From positions 1 through 64,000 of the forward strand of contig NZ_FRCS01000004.1 in the NCBI RefSeq assembly GCF_900143005.1: a stretch of DNA of 64,000 bases, read 5' to 3'. This DNA comes from Cryptosporangium aurantiacum (GTDB lineage Bacteria > Actinomycetota > Actinomycetes > Mycobacteriales > Cryptosporangiaceae). Each line of letters opens with the position of its first letter. The stretch's first letter is position 1. Shown in pieces: positions 1-10,096 of the stretch. The translations under genes and the position numbers were made by a program. Below the pieces are notes generated by a model that saw nothing but the letters and a program-made list of their open reading frames with translations, was not told the origin of the DNA and ran no database searches.

Positions 1-321
1 GCCGGCACGATCGGCCCCTGGGTCATCGCCATCGGCGCCTACCGCTACGCGTTCGTCGCCGCCGGCTGGGCCCTCCCCTGGCTCCGCGGCGACCTACCCC
101 GCCGCCAATCCCGCAGCGCCGTCGCCGCCCTCCAAGGCATCGTGCTCATCGTCGCCGCCACCGGCGTCGTACCCACACCGGTCATCGCGCTCTCCCTCGC
201 AGTGCTCACCTGGTCCTTCGCCCGCGACGTGCGCTACCTCCACCGGATGGGCGCCCGGCAACGCGCCGCGGTTCGCACCGCCCCGGCCGCCGAGCCGCTC
301 GTCGGGGCGGGTCGTTCCTGA
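1..321 (+). CDS. CDP-alcohol phosphatidyltransferase family protein, C-terminal part
   Basis: An open frame enters from the left edge and ends at TGA 319-321 (106 residues). It has two hydrophobic segments, an AIGAYRYAFV...LPWLRG stretch and a second helix ending ARDVRYLHR. This matches the C-terminal transmembrane half of actinobacterial CDP-alcohol phosphatidyltransferase relatives, which join a CDP-activated lipid to an alcohol head group in the membrane. The catalytic DG(x)2AR motif would lie upstream of the window, so the substrate cannot be judged. The assignment rests on recognition of the tail only. Confidence 0.55.
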   Translation, partial: AGTIGPWVIAIGAYRYAFVAAGWALPWLRGDLPRRQSRSAVAALQGIVLIVAATGVVPTPVIALSLAVLTWSFARDVRYLHRMGARQRAAVRTAPAAEPLVGAGRS

Positions 322-418
322 CTGAACGGCCGACCGTTGCGGTACGCAATTCCACGGCTCTAGCGGCTCTTGCGAGAATTGACTCCGGACGCTGCTCAAG
401 CCCCTGGAAGGACCACTC

Positions 419-1384
419 GTGGCCGGTGGACTCGTTGCACTCCTGGATGACGTGGCGGTGCTGGCTCGAACCGCCGCCGCCTCCATCGACGACATCGGGG
501 CGGCCGCGGCAAAAGCGGGCACCAAGGCGGCGGGCGTCGTCATCGACGATGCCGCCGTCACGCCGCAGTACGTCCGGAGCATCGCCGCCGAGCGCGAACT
601 GCCGATCATCAAGCGCATCGCCCTGGGGTCGCTGCGCAACAAGTTCCTGATCATCCTCCCGGCAGTGCTGCTGCTCAGCCAGTTCCTGCCGGGGCTGCTC
701 ACCCCGATCCTCATGCTGGGCGGCGCCTACCTGTGCTACGAGGGCGCGGAGAAGGTGTGGGCCAAGATCGCCCACCACGACGCCCACGGTCACGGCGACG
801 AGGGCGCCCCGGACGAGAAGTCGCTGGTCTCCGGCGCGGTGCGCACCGACCTGATCTTGTCGGCGGAGATCATGGTCATCACGCTGAACGAGGTCGTCGA
901 CGAGCCGTTCTGGTCGCGTCTGGCGATCCTGGCCGTCGTCGCGCTCGTCATGACCGTCGTGGTGTATGGGGTCGTGGCGCTGATCGTGAAGATGGACGAC
1001 GCCGGGCTGCGCCTCTCCGCGTCCTCCGGCGCCATCGCCGCCTTCGGTCGTGGCCTGGTGAAGGCGATGCCGCTGGTGCTCACCGCGCTGACCGTGATCG
1101 GCACCGCCGCGATGCTGTGGGTGGGCGGGCACATCCTGCTGGTCGGCACGGACGATCTCGGCCTGCACTTCCTGTACGAGACGGTCCACCACGTCGAGGA
1201 GGCCGCCCATGACGCCACGGGTGCTCTCGGCGGGTTCGTCGGCTGGGTCGTCAACACCGTTGCCAGCGCGATCCTCGGGCTGATCGTCGGCGCGCTGGTC
1301 GTCCTCGTCATCACACTGACGGTTCACCGTCGCAAGGCCAAGAAGGCCGCCGCCGCCGCCGCAACCGAGACCGACTCGCACTGA
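419..1384 (+). CDS. DUF808 (YedI-like) membrane protein
   Basis: 321 residues starting at GTG 419, with a GGAAGGA ribosome site just upstream. The N-terminus MAGGLVALLDDVAVLAR, the AGVVIDDAAVTPQYV segment and the LGGAYLCYEGAEK motif are the signature of the DUF808/YedI family, inner-membrane proteins of unknown function. About four to five hydrophobic segments follow (roughly residues 75-105, 155-180, 210-240, 275-300), and the tail is Lys/Ala-rich. Length is normal for the family. It stands alone between a partial gene and a convergent small gene. Confidence 0.85.
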   Translation: MAGGLVALLDDVAVLARTAAASIDDIGAAAAKAGTKAAGVVIDDAAVTPQYVRSIAAERELPIIKRIALGSLRNKFLIILPAVLLLSQFLPGLLTPILMLGGAYLCYEGAEKVWAKIAHHDAHGHGDEGAPDEKSLVSGAVRTDLILSAEIMVITLNEVVDEPFWSRLAILAVVALVMTVVVYGVVALIVKMDDAGLRLSASSGAIAAFGRGLVKAMPLVLTALTVIGTAAMLWVGGHILLVGTDDLGLHFLYETVHHVEEAAHDATGALGGFVGWVVNTVASAILGLIVGALVVLVITLTVHRRKAKKAAAAAATETDSH

Positions 1385-1386
1385 CC

Positions 1387-1420
1387 GCCGCCGGCCGTCG
1401 GTCGTTCCGCGACCGGCGGC
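1387..1420. terminator. GC-rich stem-loop after the DUF808 gene
   Basis: GCCGCCGG (1387-1394) pairs with CCGGCGGC (1413-1420) directly after the DUF808 stop. It lies between convergent genes, so it could serve both strands. There is no U-tract, as is common for actinobacterial terminators. Confidence 0.5.
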
Positions 1421-1432
1421 CCCGAGCAGCAC

Positions 1433-1708
1433 TCAGGGCGGGGGCAGGTGCGAGCAGCACCGCTTGCAGCTGCCACGCCCCTTGCTGAACACCTCACCGA
1501 TCGGAACCCAGGTCAGATCCGCGGGGACCCCACCGCGTCGCCGGACGGATCCCTGACCGTCACGGAGCCCGTCACAGTTCGCGTCGAGGTGGAAGACGCT
1601 GCCGCCTGCGGTGATCGCCACTCGCCTGGGGTAGCCGAGCGCCTGCGCGCGACAGTCCGCACACTGGCTGATCGGCAGGTCATGGATGCATCGTTCGTCG
1701 TCCGGCAC
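1433..1708 (-). CDS. small cysteine-rich hypothetical protein
   Basis: 91 residues from GTG 1708. Cysteines are spaced as possible metal ligands: RCIHDLPISQCADCR near the start, a middle VFHLDANCDGL, and a terminal SCKRCC. The segment RVAITAGGSVFHLDANC resembles small actinobacterial proteins of unknown function with zinc-ribbon-like ends. The open frame continues upstream to 2344, but that part is antisense to the YCII and sigma genes and reads as low-complexity Arg-rich shadow, so the start was placed at 1708. It is divergent from the YCII gene. Confidence 0.6.
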   Translation of the reverse strand: MPDDERCIHDLPISQCADCRAQALGYPRRVAITAGGSVFHLDANCDGLRDGQGSVRRRGGVPADLTWVPIGEVFSKGRGSCKRCCSHLPPP

Positions 1709-1757
1709 GCGAACCAGGGTCCACGATGGAGCGCCCGTCCGGCAACCGAGCCGCTTG

Positions 1758-1780
1758 ACGCCCCCCCTGGCCGGGGGGTC
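1758..1780. promoter_or_regulatory. inverted repeat in the divergent region before the YCII gene
   Basis: GACgCCCCCC and GGGGGGTC are arms around a short TGGCC core. The repeat sits about 20 bp upstream of the proposed ECF promoter -35 box and upstream of the divergent small gene. It could be an operator or a cruciform; its function is unknown. Confidence 0.4.
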
Positions 1781-1799
1781 AAAATTTCCGGGGTCGAGG

Positions 1800-1826
1800 T
1801 GTCGAGATCGTGGGTCGCCGTTCGTC
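1800..1826 (+). promoter_or_regulatory. putative ECF42-type promoter for the YCII-sigma operon
   Basis: TGTCGA at 1800-1805 and CGTC at 1823-1826 are separated by 17 bp, about 40 bp before the YCII ATG. From memory, the promoter described for ECF42 sigma factors has TGTCGA at -35 and CGA/TC at -10, so this looks like the autoregulatory promoter of the sigma factor encoded downstream. Confidence 0.6.
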
Positions 1827-1864
1827 TTAGCGCGTGACCATCCGGCAACGACGAGGAGGCGGCG

Positions 1865-2212
1865 ATGAAGTACGTGGTCCTGATCTACCAGGGTGACGCA
1901 CAGGAGCGACAGGCCGCGCTGTCCGAGGACGAGCAGAAGCAGGTCTACGCCGACTACCAAGCGATCAACGAGACTCCCGGCGTCACGTCGGTGCCGCCGA
2001 TGGGGCCGGCCGCGAACGCGACGACGGTCCGAGTCGAAGGCGGCAAGACGCTGACGACCGACGGCCCGTTCATCGGCATGAAGGAAGCCGTGGGCGGCGC
2101 GTTCATCCTGGAAGCCGACGACCTGGACGCGGCGATCGAGATCGCCGCCCGGGTCCCCGCGGCACGCTACGGCGGCGCCGTCGAGATCCGACCCTCGGAA
2201 GTGTATTGGTAA
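1865..2212 (+). CDS. YCII-domain (DGPF) protein
   Basis: 115 residues with a strong GAGGAGG ribosome site before ATG 1865. It starts [11 protein letters not shown] and carries the [21 protein letters not shown] motif (DGPF) followed by the [17 protein letters not shown] end, the full YCII-related fold (a dimeric ferredoxin-like barrel). Proteins of this family are the usual genetic partner of ECF42 sigma factors, although a direct anti-sigma role has not been generally shown. The stop codon lies inside the sigma gene, so the two are translationally coupled. Probable role: accessory protein or target of the sigma factor. Confidence 0.9.
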   Translation: MKYVVLIYQGDAQERQAALSEDEQKQVYADYQAINETPGVTSVPPMGPAANATTVRVEGGKTLTTDGPFIGMKEAVGGAFILEADDLDAAIEIAARVPAARYGGAVEIRPSEVYW

Positions 2213-3390
2213 CGACACTCGAGCAGATCTTCCGCGACGAATGGGGCCGCGTCGTAGCGATCCTGATCGGCCTCCTCGGCGACTTCGACCTCGCCGAGGA
2301 GGCCGCCCAGGAGGCCTTCGCGATCGCGGCCGAGCGGTGGCCACGTCAGGGCATTCCCACCAACCCGCGCGCCTGGCTGATGACGACCGCCCGCAACCGA
2401 GCGACCGACCGCATCCGCCGCGATCAGGTCGGCGCGGCCAAGCTCGGTCTGCTCGCCGCTACCGATCGTGTGGAGGCGCCGATGAACGCCACGACGTTTC
2501 CCGACGAGCGGCTGGAACTCATCTTTACCTGCTGCCACCCGGCGCTCGCCGTCGAGGCGCAGGTCGCGCTCACCTTGCGGACGCTCGGCGGGCTGACCAC
2601 CGGCCAGATCGCCCGCGCGTTCCTCGTCCCGGAGCCCACGATGGCGCAGCGGCTCACGCGCGCCAAGCGCAAGATCAGGGCAGCCGGCATCCCGTTCCGG
2701 GTGCCGCCCGCGCACCTGCTCCGCGAACGCCTCGACGTGGTTCTCGCCGTCGTCTACCTCATCTTCAACGAGGGCTACGGCGGCCGTGACGAACTCGGGG
2801 CCGAGGCACTCTGGCTGGGACGCGCGCTGGCCGAACTGCTCCCCGACGCCGCCGAGGTCCACGGGCTGCTGGCGATGATGCTCCTGCACGACTCCCGCCG
2901 CGACGCCCGCTTCCGCGGTGGCGAGCTGGTGCTGCTCGCCGACCAGGACCGATCCCGGTGGAACACCACGCAGATCACCGCCGGACGCGCTGAGCTCGAC
3001 CGCGCGCTCGCCCTGAGCGGCCGTGGGCCCTACGTCCTGCAGGCCGCCATCGCCTCGCTGCACGCCGAGACGCCCTGCGACTGGCCGCAGATCGCCGCAC
3101 TGTACGGCGCGTTGGCCCGCCTGACCGGCTCCCCCGTCGTCGAGCTGAACCGCGCGATCGCGATCGCCGAGACCGACGGCGCCGCGGCGGGCTTGCGGAT
3201 CGTCGACAACCTCGGTCTCGACGACTTCCGCTACGCCCACGCGACCAGGGCCGACCTCCTGCGGCGCCTCGGGCGCGCCGACGAGGCGTGTGACGCCTAT
3301 CGACGTGCGTGGCTACTCACCGACGTCGGCGCCGAACGTCGCTTCCTCGAACGCCGGCTCAGCGAACTGGGAGCTGACGCGACTTCATAG
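2206..3390 (+). CDS. ECF42-type RNA polymerase sigma factor with TPR-like C-terminal extension
   Basis: 394 residues. The start is taken as TTG 2206, overlapping the YCII stop by seven bases; no ATG or GTG fits without losing region 2. Residues 5-75 form region 2 ([30 protein letters not shown], then [16 protein letters not shown]). Residues about 105-165 form region 4 with [30 protein letters not shown]. The remaining 220 residues are the long helical, DUF6596/TPR-like extension that defines this group ([28 protein letters not shown]). It directs polymerase core to its own promoter and to unknown targets. There is no anti-sigma gene; activity is probably controlled by the extension. Confidence 0.9.
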   Translation: MVTTLEQIFRDEWGRVVAILIGLLGDFDLAEEAAQEAFAIAAERWPRQGIPTNPRAWLMTTARNRATDRIRRDQVGAAKLGLLAATDRVEAPMNATTFPDERLELIFTCCHPALAVEAQVALTLRTLGGLTTGQIARAFLVPEPTMAQRLTRAKRKIRAAGIPFRVPPAHLLRERLDVVLAVVYLIFNEGYGGRDELGAEALWLGRALAELLPDAAEVHGLLAMMLLHDSRRDARFRGGELVLLADQDRSRWNTTQITAGRAELDRALALSGRGPYVLQAAIASLHAETPCDWPQIAALYGALARLTGSPVVELNRAIAIAETDGAAAGLRIVDNLGLDDFRYAHATRADLLRRLGRADEACDAYRRAWLLTDVGAERRFLERRLSELGADATS

Positions 3391-3622
3391 CGTCAGGGCT
3401 GAGGACGAACGTGCCGCGGCCCTGGCGGGTCACGACGAGGCCTTCATCGCGCAGCACCTCCATCGCCAGACGTACGGTGTTGCGGCCGATGCCGTGGCTG
3501 GCGATCAGCTTGGCCTCCGAGGGAATCGGCGTACCCGGGCCGTAGACACCACTGCGGATGTCGGCGCGCAGAAGGTCAGCCAGTTGCCGGTACAACGCTC
3601 GGTCAAGATCCGGGTCCAACAT
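3359..3622 (-). CDS. minimal GntR-family transcriptional regulator
   Basis: 87 residues from ATG 3622 (a GTG five codons upstream, at 3637, is the alternative). It is a winged-helix domain only: [31 protein letters not shown], then [29 protein letters not shown]. No effector-binding domain follows, and a normal GntR protein is about 230 residues, so this is the short stand-alone form common in actinomycetes, probably a dimeric repressor. Its 3' end overlaps the convergent sigma gene by 32 bp. Confidence 0.85.
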   Translation of the reverse strand: MLDPDLDRALYRQLADLLRADIRSGVYGPGTPIPSEAKLIASHGIGRNTVRLAMEVLRDEGLVVTRQGRGTFVLSPDAMKSRQLPVR

Positions 3623-3662
3623 GGTCCCAGAATACACGCCTCATTCCAACGAGTGGTTGAGT

Positions 3663-4868
3663 TCAGCGAGGATCGGCGGTACTCCGGGGCGCCACCAACG
3701 CTTTGCTGCCGGGATACGTCGGACGCGGCAGGCCGAGCACGTGCTGCGCGACGATTCCGCGGAACACCTCCACCGTGCCGCCGTAGGTAGCGGTGCCCTG
3801 CGCGAATCGGTGGTTGAACTCCAGCAGCCCGTCGTCCAGCGCACCGTCGGCGCCGCGCGGCAACAGAGCCTGCGGGCCTACCAGGTCCAGGAGCAACGGT
3901 GCCTGCTGCACCAGGACGTCGGAACCTTTGATCCGGCCCATCGGCCCCGGCGTCACCCGCGCGACCTCGGCTTCCATCGCGGCCCTGCCGAGCGCTTCGA
4001 GAAAGGCGGAGTCCTCGGCGGCCGACGGGTTCGCCGTCTTCGCCCAGCGCGCCACCGCATCGACCCCGTGCTCGAGAAGGCGCGAGAACGTGATCCCGCC
4101 GGAGATGTCGCTGACGACGTCCGACGTCCCGAGCGCGTGCTCGGCGTCCAGCGGTTCGTGCAGCACCGACCAGCCCGCGTTGACCCCGCCGAGCCGGTAC
4201 CGGTCGTCGATGAGGACGTCGCCGAAGTACACGATGTTGGTGCGCTCGCCACCGTAGGTGCGGATCGCGTGGATCTCGACCCCGGGAGCGTCCAACGGCA
4301 CCAGGAACATCGTCAGGCCGGCGTGTTTCGGCAGCGACGGATCGGTGCGAGTGAGCAGGAACGTGTACTGACAGTTGTGCGCGCCGGTCGTGAACATCTT
4401 GGCGCCGTTGATCATCCAGCTATCGCCGTCGCGGACGGCACGCGTCTTGGCCGCAGCGATGTCGGAGCCGCCGTCGGGCTCGGTATACCCGAGCGCGAAC
4501 CGGATCCGCCCCTCCGTCACACCGCTGCCGAGCTCGGCCAGCAACGCGGGCTGACCGAACTTCTTGACGCTCGGCCACACCAACCCGGTGGTGCCGCGAG
4601 TGATCCCGGGGACCTCGTGCCGAACCAGCTCGAGCTCGAGGATCCGGGCACGCACCGGGTCGAGCCCCGCCCCACCCTCCACGACCGGGCTAGTGGGAAA
4701 CAGCCACCCGCGGCGTCCCAGCGCCAGGTGCACCGGCTCCCAGAACCCGTCGCCGGTACGCCGCTCGTGCTCGCGGCCCTCGTCGGTCATGTGCTCGCCG
4801 AGGTAGCTGCGGACGTCGTCGGCAAATGCTTGTTCTTCAGCAGTGAGCTGCAGCAGGCTGAGGTCCAC
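3663..4868 (-). CDS. acyl-CoA dehydrogenase
   Basis: 401 residues, normal for the family. It holds the FAD- and acyl-CoA-binding motif FALGYTEPDGGSDIAAAKT (about residue 140-160), the W(M)INGAKMFTTGAHN segment, and a C-terminal helical domain ending with TYGGTVEVFRGIVAQHVLGLPR. In this subgroup the region around VEVFRG carries the end of the catalytic C-domain. It oxidises an acyl-CoA at C2-C3, passing electrons to ETF. It lies 9 bp downstream of a second, shorter dehydrogenase gene; such unequal pairs often form heteromers that act on steroid side chains or other bulky acyl-CoAs. The substrate is inferred only. Confidence 0.88.
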   Translation of the reverse strand: MDLSLLQLTAEEQAFADDVRSYLGEHMTDEGREHERRTGDGFWEPVHLALGRRGWLFPTSPVVEGGAGLDPVRARILELELVRHEVPGITRGTTGLVWPSVKKFGQPALLAELGSGVTEGRIRFALGYTEPDGGSDIAAAKTRAVRDGDSWMINGAKMFTTGAHNCQYTFLLTRTDPSLPKHAGLTMFLVPLDAPGVEIHAIRTYGGERTNIVYFGDVLIDDRYRLGGVNAGWSVLHEPLDAEHALGTSDVVSDISGGITFSRLLEHGVDAVARWAKTANPSAAEDSAFLEALGRAAMEAEVARVTPGPMGRIKGSDVLVQQAPLLLDLVGPQALLPRGADGALDDGLLEFNHRFAQGTATYGGTVEVFRGIVAQHVLGLPRPTYPGSKALVAPRSTADPR

Positions 4869-4877
4869 GGAAGCTCC

Positions 4878-5912
4878 CTAGGCGCGAGCGATGAGCAGTG
4901 CGGCCGCCTCGCGGAGCCCGTCCGCCGGATTCCCGGCCAGAACACCCCAGCCTTTGGCACGGAGGAAGTACAGGCTCGCGTCGGCCTCGGTGGTGAATCC
5001 GAGCCCGCCCTGCACGTGTGCGGCGACGGTGGTTCCCCGCGTGGCGACCTCGTTCGCTGCCGCGAACGCCAGCGGCACGAGCTCGGGCTGGGTGTCCGGC
5101 TCGTTCTCCGTCATCCAGGCGGCCTTGCGCACGAGGTTCTGCACACCCGAAATGCCAATTTGGACGTCGACCAGGGGGAACGCCACACCCTGGAGCGTGC
5201 CGATGGGCACTCCGAGCGTCTCGCGGGTCTTCGAGAACTCGACGCCGAGCGTGAGCGCCGCCTCCGTCATACCGACCAGCGCAGCGGCGGTCAGCAGCTT
5301 CCACTCGGACACGGCTCGCCGGTGCAGCGTGGCGGCACGTTCGCCGGTGGCGAGGCCCGTGACGGCCGCGCCGGGATCGGCCTGCCACCAGCCCAGCGGC
5401 GTTGATCCCTGGTTGGGCACGTGTTCGGACGGCTGCGCCGCGCTGTGGAGCGCCAGGGTTTCGCCGTCGTAGACCACGACGTCCGCCGCGATCGCGGCGT
5501 CCGGGACCAGCCGGCGCGCGCCCGGCGGGACCGGTTCGAGAGCGAGCGTCACGATGCGCTCCCCGGTGGCCCCTTCACGCAGCCCCGACGCGGCGAGGAG
5601 CCGGGTGGCCACCGCGTGGCTGATGAACGGCGCCGGCGCCACGGCGTGGCCGTGACGCTCGGCGACCAATACGAGGTCGAGCAGGGTCGCGCCGTCGCCG
5701 CCTGCGGACTCCGGCAGGCCCATCGACGCGGCGCCCATCGACACCAGCTGCGCCCACAGCGCTTTGTCGTGGCCCAACGGCTCGGCGGCACGGACCACGC
5801 TGGTCGGCGACTCGTTGGCGTAGAAGTCGGCGAACGCGTTGTGGACCGCTAGCTGATTGTCGTCCAGCGAGAAGTCCTGCCGCCGAAGCGCGTCTCGATC
5901 CAATGAACCCAT
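4878..5912 (-). CDS. acyl-CoA dehydrogenase, short subunit
   Basis: 344 residues, shorter than catalytic family members (about 380-400). The N-terminal helices (SLDDNQLAVHNAFADFYANE), the SMGAASMGLPESAGGDGATLLDLVLVAERHG segment and the C-terminal HVQGGLGFTTEADASLYFLRAKGW end are seen. The middle beta domain is reduced and lacks the usual TEP.GSD motif, so this is probably the non-catalytic or half-site partner of the 401-residue enzyme encoded next, as in FadE heteromers. It follows the amidohydrolase gene with no gap, so the three genes form one operon. Confidence 0.82.
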   Translation of the reverse strand: MGSLDRDALRRQDFSLDDNQLAVHNAFADFYANESPTSVVRAAEPLGHDKALWAQLVSMGAASMGLPESAGGDGATLLDLVLVAERHGHAVAPAPFISHAVATRLLAASGLREGATGERIVTLALEPVPPGARRLVPDAAIAADVVVYDGETLALHSAAQPSEHVPNQGSTPLGWWQADPGAAVTGLATGERAATLHRRAVSEWKLLTAAALVGMTEAALTLGVEFSKTRETLGVPIGTLQGVAFPLVDVQIGISGVQNLVRKAAWMTENEPDTQPELVPLAFAAANEVATRGTTVAAHVQGGLGFTTEADASLYFLRAKGWGVLAGNPADGLREAAALLIARA

Positions 5913-7166
5913 CTAGTGCGCGGCCTCGTACATTTTTTTCCACTCGGCACGGGGCCGGATCGTGACGTCCACATCGGTGGCCGTCGCGCGCAGGGCGCCG
6001 ACCGTCGCGTCGGACTTCGAGATGTGCTTGAACGGGTCCCAGCCGAAGAACCGGGCGCTGTTCTGCCAGGTGATCATGTTGATCTCGTCGTCGGAGACGC
6101 CCGCGTTGTTCATCTCGTTGAGGACGAACTCGGGTGCGTTCGGGAAGATCGAGTCGGAGTGCGGGTAGTCGCACTCCCAGGCGATCGTCTCGATGCCGAT
6201 CTCGTGGCGGTTCTTGAGCGCCGCCGGGTCGGTGACGTAGCAGGCCAGCGAGTGCGCCTTGAAGACCTCGCTGGGCAGCGACCCACCGAAGTCACGCCGC
6301 AGCCAGCGCTGGTTGGTGTAGTGCCGGTCGCTGCGGTCGAGGTAGAACGGGATCCATCCGATGCCCGCCTCGGACCAGGCGATCTTGAGGTCGGGGAAGG
6401 TCCGCATCGCCGGACCCCAGAGCAGGTCCTGCGCCGCGAGCACCGACACCTGAGTGGCCAGGATGATCATGTTGTCGATCGGCGCGCCGGGGGTGAGCCG
6501 GAGCGCACCGAGCCCCGCGCCGATGTGCAGGCACATGACCGTGCCGGTGTCGCTGCAGGCCTGGAAGACCGGGCCCCAGTAGTCCATGTCGTGGTAACTC
6601 GGTACGCCCTGGAGGTGCGGCAGCTCCGGCATCGTCACCGCGCGGACGCCCTTGGCCGACAGGCGGTGGATCTCCGAGACCATCTGCTCCTGGTTCCACA
6701 CGGGCGCGATGCCGATCGGGATCATCCGGCCCGGATAGGCGGCGCACCACTCGTCCACATGCCAGTCGTTGTAGGCCTGCAGCATCCGGAACGCGAGGTC
6801 CTTGTCCGGGGCCTTCTGGAAGAAACCGGCGGAGAAGCCGGCGAACGTCGGGAAGCACATCGACGCGAGGATGCCGTTGCGGTCCATGTCGCGGACGCGC
6901 GAGTGGATGTCGTAAGCGCCGGGACGCATCTCGGCGTAGCCGGCGGGGTCCATGCCCCATTCCTCGGCCGGCCAGCTGACCACGGCGTTCAGACCCATCG
7001 GGCCCATCGACGCGCCCTGGAAGACCCAGTTGTCGATGCCCTTTTCATCCTTGATGCACTTGGGCGCGGCGTCCTTGAGCTCCTCCGGAAGGTGCCCCTC
7101 GAACATGTCGGGGGGTTCGACGACGTGGTCGTCGATGCTGATCAGGGTCATGTCCTCGATGCGCAT
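5913..7166 (-). CDS. amidohydrolase family protein (ACMSD-like metal-dependent hydrolase)
   Basis: 417 residues from ATG 7166, preceded by GGAAGGGACGG. The start was chosen because SIDDHVVEPPDMF is the usual N-terminus of the amidohydrolase-2 group; the upstream frame is Arg-rich and overlaps the TetR promoter. Metal-ligand motifs seen are DDHVVEP near residue 12, MCLHIG in the middle, and ETIAWECDYPHSDSIFPNAPE with the Asp/His pair near residue 330. Relatives hydrolyse or decarboxylate carboxylated substrates and often stand with acyl-CoA genes. It is the first gene of the operon with the two dehydrogenases, divergent from a TetR gene. A paralogue lies at 37773-39059. Confidence 0.85.
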   Translation of the reverse strand: MRIEDMTLISIDDHVVEPPDMFEGHLPEELKDAAPKCIKDEKGIDNWVFQGASMGPMGLNAVVSWPAEEWGMDPAGYAEMRPGAYDIHSRVRDMDRNGILASMCFPTFAGFSAGFFQKAPDKDLAFRMLQAYNDWHVDEWCAAYPGRMIPIGIAPVWNQEQMVSEIHRLSAKGVRAVTMPELPHLQGVPSYHDMDYWGPVFQACSDTGTVMCLHIGAGLGALRLTPGAPIDNMIILATQVSVLAAQDLLWGPAMRTFPDLKIAWSEAGIGWIPFYLDRSDRHYTNQRWLRRDFGGSLPSEVFKAHSLACYVTDPAALKNRHEIGIETIAWECDYPHSDSIFPNAPEFVLNEMNNAGVSDDEINMITWQNSARFFGWDPFKHISKSDATVGALRATATDVDVTIRPRAEWKKMYEAAH

Positions 7167-7287
7167 GATTCCGTCCCTTCCTTGCCAGGCCCGCCCGTGC
7201 CGACACGTTTCCCGTAACCCTTTCGGGACCGTAGCAGTCGTGTGGCAGACTCTGCCAGTACTCGACAGGATCTGCCTGAGGAGCGGC

Positions 7288-7908
7288 GTGGATCTACAGC
7301 AGTCCTTCCGTACGCAGACCGCGAACGCACGCCGCGAGGCGGGGCGCGACGTGATCACCGCGCGTGCGGTGGAACTGTTCGAGCGGCAGGACTACGACGA
7401 CATCACCGTGTCGGACCTGGCCGCTGCCGCGGAGATCTCCGAGCGGACGTTCTACCGCTACTTCGCCTCCCGCGACGACGTGCTGATCGAGTTCGGGGTT
7501 CGCGGCGGGTCGCGGATTCCCGATCAGCTCGCCGCCCGTCCGTTCAGCGAACCACCGCTGGAGGCACTGATCCGGGCGATCGCCCATCGCAACGAAGCGG
7601 CGCAGGAGCACTCTCGCGCCTGGAACGCGATCGCGAGGCGGCTGCCCGCGAAGTACGCGTTCATCGGCGAGGCGGTCGGACGCAAGATCCGGAAGATGAT
7701 CCTGCCCGTACTGCGGCAGCGGCTCACTGCCGAGCAGATCGCGCGGGGCGACGACGTCCTGCTGGTCGGCCTCGCCTGGACGATCGTCGCGAGCGTCGCC
7801 GCAGCGAACCACAGCACCACGTACACCGAACCGCTCGTCCTGGAGGCGGCCGCCCGTGCGCGGGCGGCCTTCGTGGCGATGAGCGAGCACATCCTGGAGG
7901 CAAAATGA
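7288..7908 (+). CDS. TetR-family regulator
   Basis: 206 residues from GTG 7288 with CTGAGGAG upstream; the frame is open further upstream but runs over the amidohydrolase gene. N-terminal HTH: RDVITARAVELFERQDYDDITVSDLAAAAEISERTFYRYFASRDDVL (residues about 20-66). The ligand domain contains LEALIRAIAHRNEAAQEHSRAWNAIARRLPAKYAF. Divergent orientation relative to the amidohydrolase/acyl-CoA dehydrogenase operon suggests that operon is its target. The stop overlaps the next ATG (ATGA). Confidence 0.88.
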   Translation: MDLQQSFRTQTANARREAGRDVITARAVELFERQDYDDITVSDLAAAAEISERTFYRYFASRDDVLIEFGVRGGSRIPDQLAARPFSEPPLEALIRAIAHRNEAAQEHSRAWNAIARRLPAKYAFIGEAVGRKIRKMILPVLRQRLTAEQIARGDDVLLVGLAWTIVASVAAANHSTTYTEPLVLEAAARARAAFVAMSEHILEAK

Positions 7909-8435
7909 GCGTCGAGGCCGCTGACCGGTCCTACAGCCCCGCCGACGTCGACGAGCAGGTCCGCGCCGTCGGCCGGTACGTGCTGAGTTATTCGCTGGTG
8001 GTCGAGGCGCTGCGGTGGCGCGTTCAGGTCATGCAGAACGCCCTGGACGAAGCCCCGACCGCCGCCCAGTTGCCGCCCCGGGAGCTGCTCGAAGCCTTCT
8101 CCGTTCTCACCCGCCGGTACAAGGACGATCTCCGGATCGACGCATTGCTGGCCTCATTGGAGGCCGAGCTGACGGCCGTCTTCGAAACCCGGGACGCCCA
8201 GGACCACGGCGACTGGCTCGTCGGGTACGCCTGGATCGACCCGGACATCGGCGTGGAGGCGCGCCGGGTCCCCACGCTCAAGCACCTGAACGTCGCCGAG
8301 CTGAACGCGGCGTCCGATCGTTTCGAGGCGTTGGAGCGCGTCTTCCGGATGTGGATGCACGCGATCAGCCCGCTGACCGGCGACCTCGGGGCGTCGCCCT
8401 ACTTCAAGATCGTCGACGACAAGGTGCGCTGCTAG
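7905..8435 (+). CDS. unrecognised 176-residue protein coupled to TetR
   Basis: ATG 7905 overlaps the TetR stop by four bases, so the two are co-translated. The product is soluble and mostly helical, with the motif stretch SYSLVVEALRWRVQVMQNALDEAP, an acidic middle, HGDWLVGYAWIDPDIGVEARRVPTLKHLN, and MWMHAISPLTGDLGASPYFKIVDDKVRC at the end. It has no signal peptide or membrane segment. No family is recognised. The coupling suggests a co-regulator or ligand-handling partner of the TetR protein, which is inference only. Confidence 0.7.
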   Translation: MSVEAADRSYSPADVDEQVRAVGRYVLSYSLVVEALRWRVQVMQNALDEAPTAAQLPPRELLEAFSVLTRRYKDDLRIDALLASLEAELTAVFETRDAQDHGDWLVGYAWIDPDIGVEARRVPTLKHLNVAELNAASDRFEALERVFRMWMHAISPLTGDLGASPYFKIVDDKVRC

Positions 8436-8438
8436 GCG

Positions 8439-8469
8439 GCTCCGCCGGGCCCTACCGGGCCGGCGGAGC
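8439..8469. terminator. stem-loop terminator
   Basis: GCTCCGCCG (8439-8447) is perfectly complementary to CGGCGGAGC (8461-8469), with further pairing possible in GGGCCC. It starts three bases after the stop of the 176-residue gene. There is no U-tract. Confidence 0.65.
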
Positions 8470-8508
8470 GGCCGGTCGCGACGAGTGCGCCGCAGACGTG
8501 GCAGGTGA

Positions 8509-9963
<1,455 letters not shown>

Positions 9964-10065
9964 CGGCAGACGTCGCCCAGGCTCGACCGGTGGCGCGCGT
10001 CACGCGACCGAGCCGTCACAAACGAGTGACCCACCGCCGTCTCCTGTTCACGGGCGTCGCGCTGC

Positions 10066-10085
10066 GCGGCGCGACTCCACGAGCA
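10066..10085. promoter_or_regulatory. stem-loop in the leader of the cytochrome b gene
   Basis: GTCGCGC (10066-10072) pairs with GCGCGAC (10079-10085), ending just before the ribosome site of the cytochrome b gene. A further inverted repeat, GTCAC...GTGAC, lies near 10013-10029. Either could regulate the gene or end transcription from the monooxygenase gene. Confidence 0.35.
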
Positions 10086-10096
10086 GGAGTTCGGGC

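Noticed and set aside
206-1432. 408-residue minus-strand frame over the DUF808 gene
   Set aside because: Low-complexity Arg/Gly/Asp-rich; the DUF808 protein on the other strand is recognisable.
3558-5405. 615-residue plus-strand open frame over the acyl-CoA dehydrogenases
   Set aside because: Opposite strand of two clear dehydrogenase genes and without domain signals.
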